A model generated the notes under the pieces. That model saw nothing but the letters and a program-made list of their open reading frames with translations, ran no database searches and had not been told where the DNA came from. Below are positions 53,451 to 63,355 of a DNA stretch of 64,000 bases, one piece after another; position 1 is the stretch's first letter; each line of letters opens with the position of its first letter. The DNA is from Paracoccus denitrificans (GTDB taxonomy: Bacteria > Pseudomonadota > Alphaproteobacteria > Rhodobacterales > Rhodobacteraceae), in the NCBI RefSeq assembly GCF_900100045.1, contig NZ_FNEA01000019.1, forward strand, positions 1-64,000. The letters run 5' to 3'. The position numbers and the translations under genes are program-made.

Positions 53451-55069
53451 GGCATCCCGGCGCCGGGCGCGGGCGCCATCATCGGGGCCAGGATCAGCTC
53501 GACCGCGGCCTGGCGCGCGATCTCCTGCTGGCCCAGCACCCGCAGCACGCGCAGGCCCTGCGCGGCGCGCGGCAGGTCGCCGTCAAGCCCGGCATCGACA
53601 TCCGCGATGGCGGCAAGCAGCGCCTCGCCCCGCCGGCCGGCCAGGATCAACTGCGCCGCATTCTGCGGCAGGTTTCGCTCCGAAGGGCCCAGGAAGGCTG
53701 GGAAAAGATCGGCTGCAAGCGGCTCTCCCTCGCCCGGGGGCGGCGCGGATTCGGGCTCGCCCTCGGCAAAGCGCAAGAGCCACAGGTCGAAGGGCTGGGC
53801 ATCGGCGGGCGGAGCCTGCACCACCTGCGGCTGTGCGGCCTGCAAGGCCAGCCACAGCGCGATCCGGCCGGCGCGGCCTTCCATCCCCAGGGCGCCGACC
53901 TCGGCCCCGACCATTTCGGCCAGCGCCGGGCCCAGCCCCGCGGGGACCATGGCGTCGAAGGCGGGCGGCAGGGTTCGCGCCACGGCCCCGGCATCGCGCA
54001 GCAGCAGCGCATCGGCCAGCGCCTGCACGGCACCGGCGCGATCCCAGACCCCGCCCGAGGCGGCGGGCTTCTGTTCCAGGTAGATCATGCGCAGCTGCGA
54101 GGCCGGGATCGCCCCCGCCCGCGCCAGCCGCTCGGCCGCGTCCAGCCGGGCCTTCCAGCCCTCGTTCTGGTCCAGGTCGGCCAGCGCGAAGGCCAAAGGC
54201 AGGTTGGAGGAGGGCAAGGGCTGGCCGATCGCCTCGTGCAGGCGCAGTTCCAGCGGCGTGACCACCGTCGGCGGAACGAGTTCCTCGGCGCCGTCGGAAT
54301 AGCTGTCGTCCAGATATTGCGCCAGCAGTTCGGCCATCTGCGGATCGATCCGCCCCATGGCATGGGCGCCGTGAAAGACCAGCGCCGCCGCCGCCCAGTC
54401 GCCGCCAAGCGCCAGGCAGAAGATGCGGGCCGGAAAGCTGGGCGCGACGCCGGGGGTGCGGTCCATGATCTCGCAGGCATGGGCCTCGTCGCCGGAAAGC
54501 AGGGCGATGTCGAAAAGGCGCCGGAACCGCTCGGGGTCGCCGGGGCCGGCGGCTTTCAGCAGTTCCTTGGCGGCGCCCGTGGCGCCCATGTCCAGAAGCT
54601 TGTCGACGCGGGCCAGGAACAGCGCGCCTTCTTGCCCGGCCTCGGTCCGCGGCGGGCGCAGTTGCGCGGCCAGCAGCCGCCGTTCCAGCCGGCGCAGCGC
54701 CGGCAGGCGCGGGTTCGAGCCGCGGATCTGCCGCACCAGCACCGCCGCGTCGCTGTCGCCCCAAAGGTCCGGCGGCAATCCGGCGGCGCGGGGCGAGACC
54801 GTGCCCTTGCCGTCGGGATTGCCCTCGCCCAGCCGGGTGACGCCGACCGGCTCGACCGCGCCGGTGGGGGCGATGTCGCGCTTGGACCGGCGCTGAAGTT
54901 CGGGCGGGCGCGGATCGCCGGGCCGCCAGGACGAGATGTTGTCGGGTTCCTGCACGCTGCCCGACAGCCAGTCGCTGGCCGAAAGCGGCGGCTTGGCGGC
55001 GGCCGGCAGGGCAAGCCCCAGCCCCGCCGCCAGGGCGCAGGCGAGGCGAAGGCCGTCAGTCGAGGTCAT
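53447..55069 (-). CDS. Conserved exported hypothetical protein
   Basis: This 540-aa protein has a signal peptide (TDGLRLACALAAGLGLALPA). A polar Pro-rich segment (ISSWRPGDPRPPELQRRSKR) and a long helical, Ala/Leu-rich body suggesting solenoid repeats follow (FRRLFDIALLSGDEAHACEI, HEAIGQPLPSSNLPLAFALA). I do not recognise a domain. Genes xerD and the 85-aa membrane-anchored protein flank it with 4-bp and 14-bp overlaps, so all are translated together. A periplasmic scaffold or envelope role is inference from signal and repeats only. Confidence 0.75.
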   Translation of the reverse strand: MTSTDGLRLACALAAGLGLALPAAAKPPLSASDWLSGSVQEPDNISSWRPGDPRPPELQRRSKRDIAPTGAVEPVGVTRLGEGNPDGKGTVSPRAAGLPPDLWGDSDAAVLVRQIRGSNPRLPALRRLERRLLAAQLRPPRTEAGQEGALFLARVDKLLDMGATGAAKELLKAAGPGDPERFRRLFDIALLSGDEAHACEIMDRTPGVAPSFPARIFCLALGGDWAAAALVFHGAHAMGRIDPQMAELLAQYLDDSYSDGAEELVPPTVVTPLELRLHEAIGQPLPSSNLPLAFALADLDQNEGWKARLDAAERLARAGAIPASQLRMIYLEQKPAASGGVWDRAGAVQALADALLLRDAGAVARTLPPAFDAMVPAGLGPALAEMVGAEVGALGMEGRAGRIALWLALQAAQPQVVQAPPADAQPFDLWLLRFAEGEPESAPPPGEGEPLAADLFPAFLGPSERNLPQNAAQLILAGRRGEALLAAIADVDAGLDGDLPRAAQGLRVLRVLGQQEIARQAAVELILAPMMAPAPGAGMP

Positions 55070-55313
55070 TCTGCCCCGCTTCCGCGCCGTCGGCCGCCGG
55101 GGCGGGCTGGACGGCATCACTGTCTTCCGGGGCTGCCGTGGGGGCGGTCTGGACGGTGGCCGAGATCGGCGCCGGGCGTTCCGCACCCAGGTTCAGCTCG
55201 ACCGGCATCCGCATTTCGCGGGGGTCCGAGCTCATGTCGCCGAAATAGGCATAGCCGGTCAGGCCCGCCAGAATCAGGATGACCAGAACCACCACCACCT
55301 TCAAAAGCCGCAT
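55056..55313 (-). CDS. Small membrane-anchored hypothetical protein
   Basis: This 85-aa protein has an N-terminal TM anchor (LLKVVVVLVILILAGLTGYA) followed by a Pro/Ala/acid-rich periplasmic tail ending in GAEAGQNDLD. It is likely a single-pass protein. Its end overlaps the 540-aa exported protein gene by 14 bp. It is divergent from aroK across about 127 bp. No family name is known to me. Confidence 0.7.
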   Translation of the reverse strand: MRLLKVVVVLVILILAGLTGYAYFGDMSSDPREMRMPVELNLGAERPAPISATVQTAPTAAPEDSDAVQPAPAADGAEAGQNDLD

Positions 55314-55440
55314 GAAACGTCCCTTCCGCCTCGATATGCCCGTGCCGGTCTGTCGCCGGCTCGTGCGAAATATATATGGCATTTCCCGAAAGATCACGCC
55401 ATCAGTCTCTCCGGTTGCAAGAGGCGGGATCCGGGTGGTG

Positions 55441-55977
55441 ATGCGGCGTAACATCGTGCTGATCGGAATGATGGGGGCGGGCAAGACCGCGATCGGGGGC
55501 GAACTTGCCCGCCGGTTGCGTAGGCCGTTCTCGGATACCGATGCCGAGATCGAGCGCGCCGCCGCCATGACCATCCCCGAAATCTTTGCCCGCGACGGCG
55601 AGGAATTCTTTCGCGCCCGCGAATCGGAGGTGCTGGGCCGGGTCCTGGCCTCGGGGCCGGGCGTCGTCTCGACCGGCGGCGGCGCCTGGCTGCGTCCCGA
55701 GAACCGCGCCCGCATCGGCGAAGACGGCGTCTCGGTCTGGCTGGACTGCGATCTGGAGACGCTCTGGCACCGGGTCCGGCACCGCCCGACCCGGCCGCTG
55801 CTTCAGACCCCCGATCCGCGCGGCACGCTGGAGCGGCTGCTGGACGAGCGCAGCCCGGTCTATGCGCTGGCCGACATCCGCGTCCCCGCGCAGCGCGGCG
55901 ACAGCATCGAACAGACGGCGGACCGCGTGCTGGACGCGATCCGCGCGCATGATCCGGCGATCCTGGAGGGCAAATGA
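55441..55977 (+). CDS. aroK: Shikimate kinase
   Basis: AroK phosphorylates shikimate at O3 in aromatic amino acid synthesis. The 178-aa enzyme has Walker A GMMGAGKTAIGG, the shikimate-binding Asp and Arg in DTDAEIERAA and EFFRARESEVL, and the lid region RHRPTRPLLQ. ATG 55441 is used; GTG codons just upstream are possible. The frame open from 55279 is rejected. The stop overlaps aroB (ATGA), a typical aroKB operon. Confidence 0.95.
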   Translation: MRRNIVLIGMMGAGKTAIGGELARRLRRPFSDTDAEIERAAAMTIPEIFARDGEEFFRARESEVLGRVLASGPGVVSTGGGAWLRPENRARIGEDGVSVWLDCDLETLWHRVRHRPTRPLLQTPDPRGTLERLLDERSPVYALADIRVPAQRGDSIEQTADRVLDAIRAHDPAILEGK

Positions 55978-57077
55978 GCATCGACACCGTTCACGTTGAT
56001 CTGGGCGCGCGTTCCTATGACGTGCGCATCGGTCAGGGCCTGCTGGCGCGGGCGGGCGAAGAGATCGTGGCGCTGGCCGGACCGCGCCGCGTCGCCATCC
56101 TGACCGACGAGACGGTGGCGGCGCTGCACCTGCCGGCATTGCGCGAATCCCTGGCCGGGCAGGGGATCGAGGCGCCGGCGCTGGCCTTGCCGGCGGGCGA
56201 GGCGACGAAATGCTGGGCCGAGCTTGGCCGCGCCGTGGAATGGCTGCTGGCCCAGAGGATCGAGCGCAAGGATCTGGTGATCGCGCTGGGTGGCGGGGTG
56301 ATCGGCGATCTGGCCGGCTTTGCCGCCGCGATCCTGCGTCGCGGCGTGCGCTTCGTGCAGATCCCGACGACGCTTCTGGCGCAGGTGGACAGCTCGGTCG
56401 GCGGCAAGACCGGCATCAACAGCCCGCAGGGCAAGAACCTGATCGGCGCCTTTCACCAGCCGGCGCTGGTTCTGGCCGATATCGACGTGCTGACCACGCT
56501 GAGCCCGCGCGACTTCCGGGCCGGTTATGGCGAGGTGGCGAAATACGGGCTGCTGGGCGACGAGGGTTTCTTCGAATGGCTCGAGGCCAATGCCGCGGGG
56601 CTGGCAAGCGACCCGGCGCTGCGCCAGCGCGCCGTGCGCCATTCGGTCGAGATGAAGGCCGGCATCGTGCAACGCGACGAAACCGAGCAGGGCGAGCGTG
56701 CGCTGTTGAACCTCGGCCATACTTTCGGCCATGCGCTGGAATCGGCGACCGGCTATTCCGACCGGCTGCTGCATGGCGAGGGAGTGGCGATCGGCTGCGC
56801 GCTGGCCTTCGAGCTTTCGGCGAAGATGGGGCTTTGCAGCCAGGAGGCGCCGTCGCGCGTCGCCGCACATCTTGCCGCCATGGGCATGCCCGCGCGCATC
56901 GCCGACATTCCGGGCGACCTGCCCGATGACGAGGCGCTGATCGGGCTGATGGCCCAGGACAAGAAGGTGCAGGACGGCCGGCTGCGCTTCGTGCTGGCGC
57001 ACGGCATCGGCCGGGCCTTCGTTACCGATGCGGTCGATCCCGCCTTGCTGCGGCAGGTGCTGGCGCAGTCGCGCTAG
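55974..57077 (+). CDS. aroB: 3-dehydroquinate synthase
   Basis: AroB cyclises DAHP to 3-dehydroquinate, the second step of the shikimate pathway. The 367-aa enzyme has the NAD-binding ALGGGVIGDLAGFAAAILRR, the QIPTTLLAQVDSSVGGKTGI signature, and metal-ligand segments GHTFGHALE and LHGEGVAIG. It overlaps aroK by 4 bp and is convergent with the Pha antiporter operon with shared bases (57074-57077). Confidence 0.97.
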   Translation: MSIDTVHVDLGARSYDVRIGQGLLARAGEEIVALAGPRRVAILTDETVAALHLPALRESLAGQGIEAPALALPAGEATKCWAELGRAVEWLLAQRIERKDLVIALGGGVIGDLAGFAAAILRRGVRFVQIPTTLLAQVDSSVGGKTGINSPQGKNLIGAFHQPALVLADIDVLTTLSPRDFRAGYGEVAKYGLLGDEGFFEWLEANAAGLASDPALRQRAVRHSVEMKAGIVQRDETEQGERALLNLGHTFGHALESATGYSDRLLHGEGVAIGCALAFELSAKMGLCSQEAPSRVAAHLAAMGMPARIADIPGDLPDDEALIGLMAQDKKVQDGRLRFVLAHGIGRAFVTDAVDPALLRQVLAQSR

Positions 57078-57496
57078 GGCTGCGGGCCGCCGGTTTCGGC
57101 CTTGGTTTCGTCCTCGTCCTCGGTTTCGATGGGCGGCTCGGTGCGGTTGCGGGGCGGCACCACCTCGTCATGGCCCAGCTTGCGGTCGCGGTCGCGGCGC
57201 AATGCGGCCCGGCCCAGCATCAAGAGCGTGATCGGCGTGGTGATCATGATGAAGATGCCGATCATCAGTTCGTGCACCACCGCGCGGCCCTCGAGCAGCG
57301 AGAACATCAGCATCGATGCCAGGATGATCAGCAGCGTGCCGTAGCTGTAGCCCAGCGTCGGCGCATGCAGCCGCTGGTAGAAGCTTTTCAGCCGCACCAG
57401 CCCGACCCCGCCCAGCAGCGTCAGCGTGGCGCCGATCACCACGAACAGCGCCACGATGAGCGCGGCCCAGGGCGGCAGCTGCTCCAGATGCATCAT
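57074..57496 (-). CDS. phaG: Na+(K+)/H+ antiporter subunit G (MnhG/PhaG)
   Basis: This 140-aa membrane subunit has three TM helices ([20 protein letters not shown]) with the family motif [17 protein letters not shown] in the loop. The C-terminal tail is acidic ([14 protein letters not shown]). It is last in the phaABCDEFG operon. The ATG overlaps phaF (ATGA). The antiporter exchanges Na+ or K+ for protons and supports pH and salt homeostasis. Confidence 0.93.
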   Translation of the reverse strand: MMHLEQLPPWAALIVALFVVIGATLTLLGGVGLVRLKSFYQRLHAPTLGYSYGTLLIILASMLMFSLLEGRAVVHELMIGIFIMITTPITLLMLGRAALRRDRDRKLGHDEVVPPRNRTEPPIETEDEDETKAETGGPQP

Positions 57497-57774
57497 TCGA
57501 TCACCTCGCCCCGCATCAGGAACTTGGCCGCGCAGACCGTGGTGACGAAGCCCAGCACGGCGATAACCAGCGCGCCTTCGAAGAAGAAGACGTTGCCATT
57601 GCCCATGCCGATGACCAGAAACAGCAGCATGGCGTTGATATACATGGTGTCCAGCCCCAGCACGCGGTCCTGCGCGCGCGGACCCAGCAGCATGCGCCAG
57701 CAGGCCAGCGCCAAGGCCAGGATCAGGGCGATCTGGGCATAGCCCAGGGCGAAACGCAGGATCTCGGCCGTCAT
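57493..57774 (-). CDS. phaF: Na+(K+)/H+ antiporter subunit F (MnhF/PhaF)
   Basis: This 93-aa subunit has three TM helices ([40 protein letters not shown]). The family motif [20 protein letters not shown] is visible. It overlaps phaG and phaE by 4 bp on both sides. Length and order match subunit F of group 2 Mrp antiporters. Confidence 0.93.
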   Translation of the reverse strand: MTAEILRFALGYAQIALILALALACWRMLLGPRAQDRVLGLDTMYINAMLLFLVIGMGNGNVFFFEGALVIAVLGFVTTVCAAKFLMRGEVIE

Positions 57775-58259
57775 TCGAATATCTCCATGAGCAGGGCCTC
57801 GTAGCGGTCGCGGATCAGGGTTTGCCAGTCGTCGTCGCTGCGCAGGTCGAGGACATGCAGCAGAAGCCGGCCTTCCTCCTGGTCGAACTCGATCCAGGCG
57901 GTGCCGGGGGTGCCGGTCAGGATGATCGCCAGCACCGCGATGGCGTTGGGATCGCGCATGCGCAACGTCAGCTCGACGAAGCCCGAATGGTATTTCGGAT
58001 GGTCGGGGCCCAGGATCAGCACCCGCGCCACGGTGATGTTCGAGCGCAGGATGTCCACCGCCACGATCGCCATCAGCTTGGGGATCGCCAGCCAGCGCCG
58101 AAAGACCGGCTTCGGCGGGTGCAGATGCTCGACCGACCAGCCCGCCCACAGCGCGATCAGCGTGCCAAGCAGCAGGTGGCCCAGCGTGAATGCGGTCAGA
58201 AACAGCCACATCACCACCAGCGCGGCCGAAAGCACGGGATGGGGCACCAGCCGGCTCAT
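57771..58259 (-). CDS. phaE: Na+(K+)/H+ antiporter subunit E (MnhE/PhaE)
   Basis: This 162-aa subunit has an N-terminal TM pair ([20 protein letters not shown]) and the MnhE soluble part with [20 protein letters not shown], and [20 protein letters not shown]. Overlap with phaD (ATGA) and phaF keeps the operon translationally coupled. Confidence 0.93.
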   Translation of the reverse strand: MSRLVPHPVLSAALVVMWLFLTAFTLGHLLLGTLIALWAGWSVEHLHPPKPVFRRWLAIPKLMAIVAVDILRSNITVARVLILGPDHPKYHSGFVELTLRMRDPNAIAVLAIILTGTPGTAWIEFDQEEGRLLLHVLDLRSDDDWQTLIRDRYEALLMEIFE

Positions 58260-59989
58260 TCCGCCTCCTCCTGCGTGGTCTGGGTTTGGGTCTGGGGCTG
58301 GGGATCGGGGGCGAGGCTTTGCACGGGTGCGGCGCGCACGTCCTGGGCGCCGGCCAGCACCGCCCTGCGATAGACGCCGGGCTCAAGCAGCGCGCTCGCG
58401 GTGGCATTGGTATAGCCGAGCAGCGCATCCGAGCGCACGGTCTGCAAGCCGATCATGCCCAGCAGCAGGACCACCGGCACCACCTCCAGCGCCAGGATGC
58501 GCGGGGCCGGGCCTTCCTCGGCCCAGAAGCGGCGGATGCCGAAGCGCATCAGCGCGATCAGCGCCCCCAGGCCCGACAGGATCAACATGGCGGCATAGGC
58601 CCACAGGATCACCGGCAGATGGCCCGAGGTGGGCAGGTTGTCCTGGACCGCGCCGCGCAGGATGGCGAACTTGCCGATGAAGCCCGGCATCGGCGGCAAG
58701 CCGGCGATCATCGCCGCGACCAGGCTGAAGCAGATCGCCATGGTCAGCCAGCTGACCGTGCGATGGCTGGCCGGGGCGGTGGTGTCCTCGACCGTGCCGA
58801 GGCCCATCGGCGCCCAGCGTTCCGAAAGCGGGTCGAAGCCGTCAGTCTCGACCGGGGCGTCGTCGTCGCCCTCGTCGTTGCGGCTCACGGGATCGGCGAT
58901 CAGGAAGAAGGCCGAGATGGCGGCGGTCGAGCCCACCATGTAGTAAAGCGCGCCGCCCAGCATCGAACTGCCGCCCCCGGCCTGCGCGAAGCCGATCGAG
59001 GCCAGCACCGTGCCCGACGAGATGATCGCCAGATAGCCGCCCTTGCGCACCAGTTCCGGCGTGCCGAGGATGCCGATCATGCCGAAGCCCATGGTCAGCA
59101 CGCCGCCGATCATCAGCACCGGGGCGCCGAAACCCGCCGAGGGCCCGGCATCCGGCCCCAGCACCAGCAGCGACAGCCGCAGGATGACATAGATCCCGAC
59201 CTTGGTCATGATCGCCATGATCGCGGCGGCCGGCGGCGAGGCGGCGCCATAGGTCGGCGGCAGCCAGAAGCACAGCGGCCAGGCCGCGGCCTTGATCAGG
59301 AAGGCGAGGCCGAGGAAGGTCGCGGCGGCATGGAACAGCAGCCGCTCGGCATCGTCGAGCCAATAGAGCGCCCGGCCGATATCGGCCATGTTCAGCGTGC
59401 CGGTGGTGCCATAGACCAGCGCCACCCCGATCAGGAAGAACAGCGAGGCCGCAAGGTTCACGGCAAGGTAATGCAGCCCGGCCTTGATCCGTTCGGGACC
59501 CGAGCCGTGCAGCATCAGCCCGTAGGAGGCCGCCAGCATCACCTCGAAAAAGACGAAGAGGTTGAACAGGTCGCCGGTCAGGAACGAGCCGTTGACCCCG
59601 GCCAGCAGGAACTGGAACATGCTGTGGTAATGCTGGCCCTTGCCGTGCCAGCCGGCCGCGGCATAGATCAGCGAGGGCGCGGCCAGCAGCGCGGTCAGCA
59701 TCACCATCATCGCCGAAAGCCGGTCCAGCACCAGCACGATGCCGATCGGCACCGGCCAGTCGCCCAGGCGGTAAAGCCCGACGACGGTGCCGCCCTGTTC
59801 GGTCACGGATTTCACGCCTGACATCAGCTCGACCGAGGCCAGGAAGGTCAGCCCGACCGCCACCAGCCCCATGATCAGCTTGGTCTGCCGGTTGCGGTCG
59901 TTGTAGAACAGCATGATCGCCCCCGCCACCAGCGGGATCAGGATCGGCGCGATCATCAGGTGATCGGGCATGGTGCCGTCGTTCATCAT
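58256..59989 (-). CDS. phaD: Na+(K+)/H+ antiporter subunit D (MnhD/PhaD)
   Basis: This 577-aa proton-pumping-type subunit is homologous to NuoM/NuoN. It has about 14 TM helices and the motif [20 protein letters not shown] with the conserved Glu in FVFFEV. A C-terminal extension past the usual length ([20 protein letters not shown]) is polar. Two adjacent ATG codons at 59989 and 59986 are possible starts overlapping the phaC stop. Confidence 0.93.
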   Translation of the reverse strand: MMNDGTMPDHLMIAPILIPLVAGAIMLFYNDRNRQTKLIMGLVAVGLTFLASVELMSGVKSVTEQGGTVVGLYRLGDWPVPIGIVLVLDRLSAMMVMLTALLAAPSLIYAAAGWHGKGQHYHSMFQFLLAGVNGSFLTGDLFNLFVFFEVMLAASYGLMLHGSGPERIKAGLHYLAVNLAASLFFLIGVALVYGTTGTLNMADIGRALYWLDDAERLLFHAAATFLGLAFLIKAAAWPLCFWLPPTYGAASPPAAAIMAIMTKVGIYVILRLSLLVLGPDAGPSAGFGAPVLMIGGVLTMGFGMIGILGTPELVRKGGYLAIISSGTVLASIGFAQAGGGSSMLGGALYYMVGSTAAISAFFLIADPVSRNDEGDDDAPVETDGFDPLSERWAPMGLGTVEDTTAPASHRTVSWLTMAICFSLVAAMIAGLPPMPGFIGKFAILRGAVQDNLPTSGHLPVILWAYAAMLILSGLGALIALMRFGIRRFWAEEGPAPRILALEVVPVVLLLGMIGLQTVRSDALLGYTNATASALLEPGVYRRAVLAGAQDVRAAPVQSLAPDPQPQTQTQTTQEEAE

Positions 59990-60330
59990 GAATGGCGCTC
60001 CCGGCCGTCGACATGGTCGGTGCCGGTGGCACCGCGCGCGGCGATCATCAGGACAAGGAACAGCGCCGTGGTGGCGAAGCTGATGACGATGGCGGTCAGC
60101 ACCAGCGCCTGCGGCATCGGGTCGGCATAGGCGGACGGATCGACGAAGCCGCCCTTGGGCATGATGGGCGCCCCGCCGATATAGAGCCGGCCCATGGCGA
60201 AGATGAACAGGTTCACCCCATAGGCCAGCAGGCACAGGCCGATGATGACCTGATAGGAACGCGGGCGCAGCATCAGCCAGACGCCTGAGCCGACCAGGAT
60301 GCCGATGGCAAGGGCAAGGATCAGTTCCAT
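59986..60330 (-). CDS. phaC: Na+(K+)/H+ antiporter subunit C (MnhC/PhaC)
   Basis: This 114-aa NuoK-like subunit has three TM helices (ILALAIGILVGSGVWLMLRP, VIIGLCLLAYGVNLFIFAMG, LTAIVISFATTALFLVLMIA). The Glu of NuoK is not obvious, as in MrpC. It overlaps phaAB and phaD. The soluble tail is short ([15 protein letters not shown]). Confidence 0.94.
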   Translation of the reverse strand: MELILALAIGILVGSGVWLMLRPRSYQVIIGLCLLAYGVNLFIFAMGRLYIGGAPIMPKGGFVDPSAYADPMPQALVLTAIVISFATTALFLVLMIAARGATGTDHVDGRERHS

Positions 60331-63209
60331 CAGTTCGTCTCCTCGCTGGGTTCGACCGGGCGGGCGCGCGGGGCGACGCGCAGCGACTGGTGGGCAATGG
60401 CGATCAACATCAGCACGATGGCACCCATCACCAGCGAGAACACGCCGAAATCGAACAGCATCGCGGTCGAGAAGGGCACCTTGCCGATGATCGGGATGTC
60501 CAGATACTGTGCATGCGCGCTGAGGAACGGATAGCCGAAGATCCAGGACCCGGCCCCCACCGCCGCCGAGATGGTCAGGCCCGAGGCCATCCAGCGCACC
60601 GGCAGCACGATGATCCGCGCCTCGACCCAGCGCACATTGGCCGCGACATATTGCAGCAGCAGGCCGACGGCCAGCGTGACGCCGGCGGCAAAGCCCCCGC
60701 CCGGCAGGTCATGGCCGCGGAAGAACAGATAGGCCGACAGCGCGATGATCGGCGCGAACAGCCATTGCATCAGCACCGAGGGCACGAAGAGATAGGCTTC
60801 TAGCGCCTGCTCCTCGGCATCGAGCTGCGGGCGCGGGCGCTCGACGCTTTCGGGCGCGGGGCGGAAGCGGCGCAAGAGCGCATAGACGGTCAGCCCGACG
60901 ATGGCCAGAACGGTGATCTCGCCGAAGGTGTCGAAGGCGCGGAAATCGACCAGGATGACGTTGACGACATTGGTGCCGCCGCCTTCGACATAGGCGTTGC
61001 GCAGGAACCAGTCGCCGACCGAGGCGCCGGGCGGGGTCAGCAGCACCGCCAGCGCCAGCGCCGTCATGCCCGAGCCGCAGGCCAGCGCGATCAGCAGATC
61101 GCGGCTGCGGCGCGACCGGGCGACCAGGTTGTTGTCCCCGGCGATTTCTTCGTTGCGCTTGGGCAGCCAGCGCAGGCCCAGAAGCAGCAATGCGGTGGTC
61201 GCGATCTCGACCAGCAACTGGGTCACGGCTAGGTCGGGGGCCGACAGCCAGACGAAGGTCGCGCAGGTCACCAGCCCCGCGCCGCCCATCAGCACCAGGG
61301 CGGCGAAGCGGTGATACTTGGCCTGCCAGGCGGCGCCGATGGCGCAGGTGCCGCCGACGACCCAGAGCAAGGCAAAGACCAGCTCGCTGGCACCCAATTC
61401 GGGCATGGGCACGTTCCAGTCCAGCGTCCGCAGCACGAACCAGGCCCCGGCCAGCGACAGCAGCACCATGGCGCGCAGCTGCGACTGAAGGCCGTTCGCC
61501 GACAGCACCCGCAGCGCGAAGCGCGGCAGGCGGATGGTCAGGTTCTGCAACAGCCAGTCGAAGCCGCGCGCGAAGTCCAGCCGGCGCATCAGCCGCGTGC
61601 CGTCCTCGCCCGAATCGATCAGCCGGCGCGGCAGCAGATAGATCAGCGCGCCCAGCGTCATGGCGATCAGGCTCATGATCAGCGGCGGGTTCACGCCGTG
61701 CCAGATCTTCAGGCTGAAATGCGGCAGTTCGGGGCCGACCACGGCCAGGCTGGCGGTCTGCAGCCAGGTGCCCAGCACCTGCTGCGGGAACATGCCGACG
61801 GCAAGGCAGATCGCGACCAGGATCGCCACCGGCAGGCGCATCAGCAGCGGCGGTTCGTGCGGCTCCTGCGGCAGGTCGGTGGCGGGGGGGCCGAAGAACA
61901 CCTTCACGATGAAGCGCAGCGAATAGGCGGCGCTGAACGCCCCGGCCAGCACCGCGACATAGGGTGCGAAACTGTCGAGCGAGCCGCCGTTGTTCCAGAC
62001 ATAGGTCGCCTCGAAGAACATCTCCTTGGACAGGAACCCGTTGAGCAGCGGCACCCCGGCCATGGCGCCCGAGGCGATGATCGCCAGCGCTGCCGTGACC
62101 GGCATCACCCGGGCCAGGCCCGACAGGCGGCGCATGTCGCGGGTGCCCGTCTCGTGGTCGATGATCCCTGCGGCCATGAACAGCGAGGCCTTGAAGACCG
62201 CGTGGTTAACGATGTGGAACACCGCCGCGACCAGCGCAAAGGGCGTGCCGATCCCCGCCAGCGCGGTGATCAGCCCCAGATGGCTGATGGTGGAATAGGC
62301 CAGAAGGCCCTTGAGGTCGTGGCGGAACAGCGCCGTCACCGCCCCGAGGAGCAGCGTGGTCAGGCCGATGCCGGTGACGATCTGGAACCAGGCATCCGTG
62401 CCCCCCAGCGCCGGGTGAAAGCGCAAGAGCACGAAGACCCCGGCCTTCACCATGGTCGCCGAATGCAGGTAGGAGGAAACCGGGGTCGGCGCCGCCATGG
62501 CGTTCGGCAGCCAGAAATGGAACGGGAACTGCGCCGATTTGGTGAAGGCGCCCAGCACGAACAGGATCAGCACCGCCGGATAAAGCCGATGGCTGGTGAT
62601 CTGCGGCCCGGCGGCCAGCACGGCGTCGAGATCGTAGCTGCCGGCGATCTGGCCCAGGATGATCATCGCCACCATCAGGCACAGCCCGCCCGAGGCGGTG
62701 ACGATCAGCGACATCCGCGCCCCGTCGCGCGCATCCTGGCGCTGGAACCAATAGCCGATCAGCAGGAAGGACACGATGCTGGTCAGTTCCCAGAACACCA
62801 CCAGCATGATGATGTTGCCCGACAGCAGCAGCCCCGACATGGCGCCGGCAAAGGCCAGCAGGCAGGAATAAAGCCGCGGCACCGGGTCGTCGGGCGACAT
62901 GTAATAGCGCGCGTAAAGGATGACGAGGAAGCCTATCCCCGCCACCAGCACCATGAACAGCCAGGAAAACCCGTCGATGCGGAAGGTCAGGTCAAGCCCG
63001 ATGGAACTGACCCATCGGAAGGTGCCGGTGATGCTTCGCCCCTCGGTCACGGCGGGATAGAGCACGCCCAGGATCACCAGCGCGACGATCATCGTCAGCC
63101 CGGCCAGCCAGGCTTCGGCGTTGCGCGCCCCTATGGGAAGCGTGGCCGCCAGGGCGGCCGACACGAATGGCGTCAGAACAAGCAAGAGCAACAGGTTCTG
63201 TTCGACCAT
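60330..63209 (-). CDS. phaAB: Na+(K+)/H+ antiporter fused subunits A and B (PhaAB/MrpAB)
   Basis: This 959-aa protein joins the NuoL-like MrpA, with more than 20 TM segments, to an MrpB-like C-terminal domain. Typical parts are VFWELTSIVSFLLIGYWFQR with the catalytic Glu, HSATMVKAGVFVLLRFHPAL with Lys, and the C-terminal LFFRGHDLPGGGFAAGVTLA of the MnhB domain. Fusion of A and B defines group 2 Mrp systems such as Pha of Sinorhizobium. ATG 63209 is chosen by family alignment. Confidence 0.94.
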   Translation of the reverse strand: MVEQNLLLLLVLTPFVSAALAATLPIGARNAEAWLAGLTMIVALVILGVLYPAVTEGRSITGTFRWVSSIGLDLTFRIDGFSWLFMVLVAGIGFLVILYARYYMSPDDPVPRLYSCLLAFAGAMSGLLLSGNIIMLVVFWELTSIVSFLLIGYWFQRQDARDGARMSLIVTASGGLCLMVAMIILGQIAGSYDLDAVLAAGPQITSHRLYPAVLILFVLGAFTKSAQFPFHFWLPNAMAAPTPVSSYLHSATMVKAGVFVLLRFHPALGGTDAWFQIVTGIGLTTLLLGAVTALFRHDLKGLLAYSTISHLGLITALAGIGTPFALVAAVFHIVNHAVFKASLFMAAGIIDHETGTRDMRRLSGLARVMPVTAALAIIASGAMAGVPLLNGFLSKEMFFEATYVWNNGGSLDSFAPYVAVLAGAFSAAYSLRFIVKVFFGPPATDLPQEPHEPPLLMRLPVAILVAICLAVGMFPQQVLGTWLQTASLAVVGPELPHFSLKIWHGVNPPLIMSLIAMTLGALIYLLPRRLIDSGEDGTRLMRRLDFARGFDWLLQNLTIRLPRFALRVLSANGLQSQLRAMVLLSLAGAWFVLRTLDWNVPMPELGASELVFALLWVVGGTCAIGAAWQAKYHRFAALVLMGGAGLVTCATFVWLSAPDLAVTQLLVEIATTALLLLGLRWLPKRNEEIAGDNNLVARSRRSRDLLIALACGSGMTALALAVLLTPPGASVGDWFLRNAYVEGGGTNVVNVILVDFRAFDTFGEITVLAIVGLTVYALLRRFRPAPESVERPRPQLDAEEQALEAYLFVPSVLMQWLFAPIIALSAYLFFRGHDLPGGGFAAGVTLAVGLLLQYVAANVRWVEARIIVLPVRWMASGLTISAAVGAGSWIFGYPFLSAHAQYLDIPIIGKVPFSTAMLFDFGVFSLVMGAIVLMLIAIAHQSLRVAPRARPVEPSEETN

Positions 63210-63355
63210 CGTGTTCCTTTTCCGGTTCGGGGTGTGCGCAGATAATAGCCGGGCGATGCGGGAAAACACAACCGACCCGGTCGAGAAAAACGACGCAAAA
63301 ATCCGGGGATCAGCAATATTTTATCGCGCCGCCGGGCCGGATGCGAAACCGGGCC

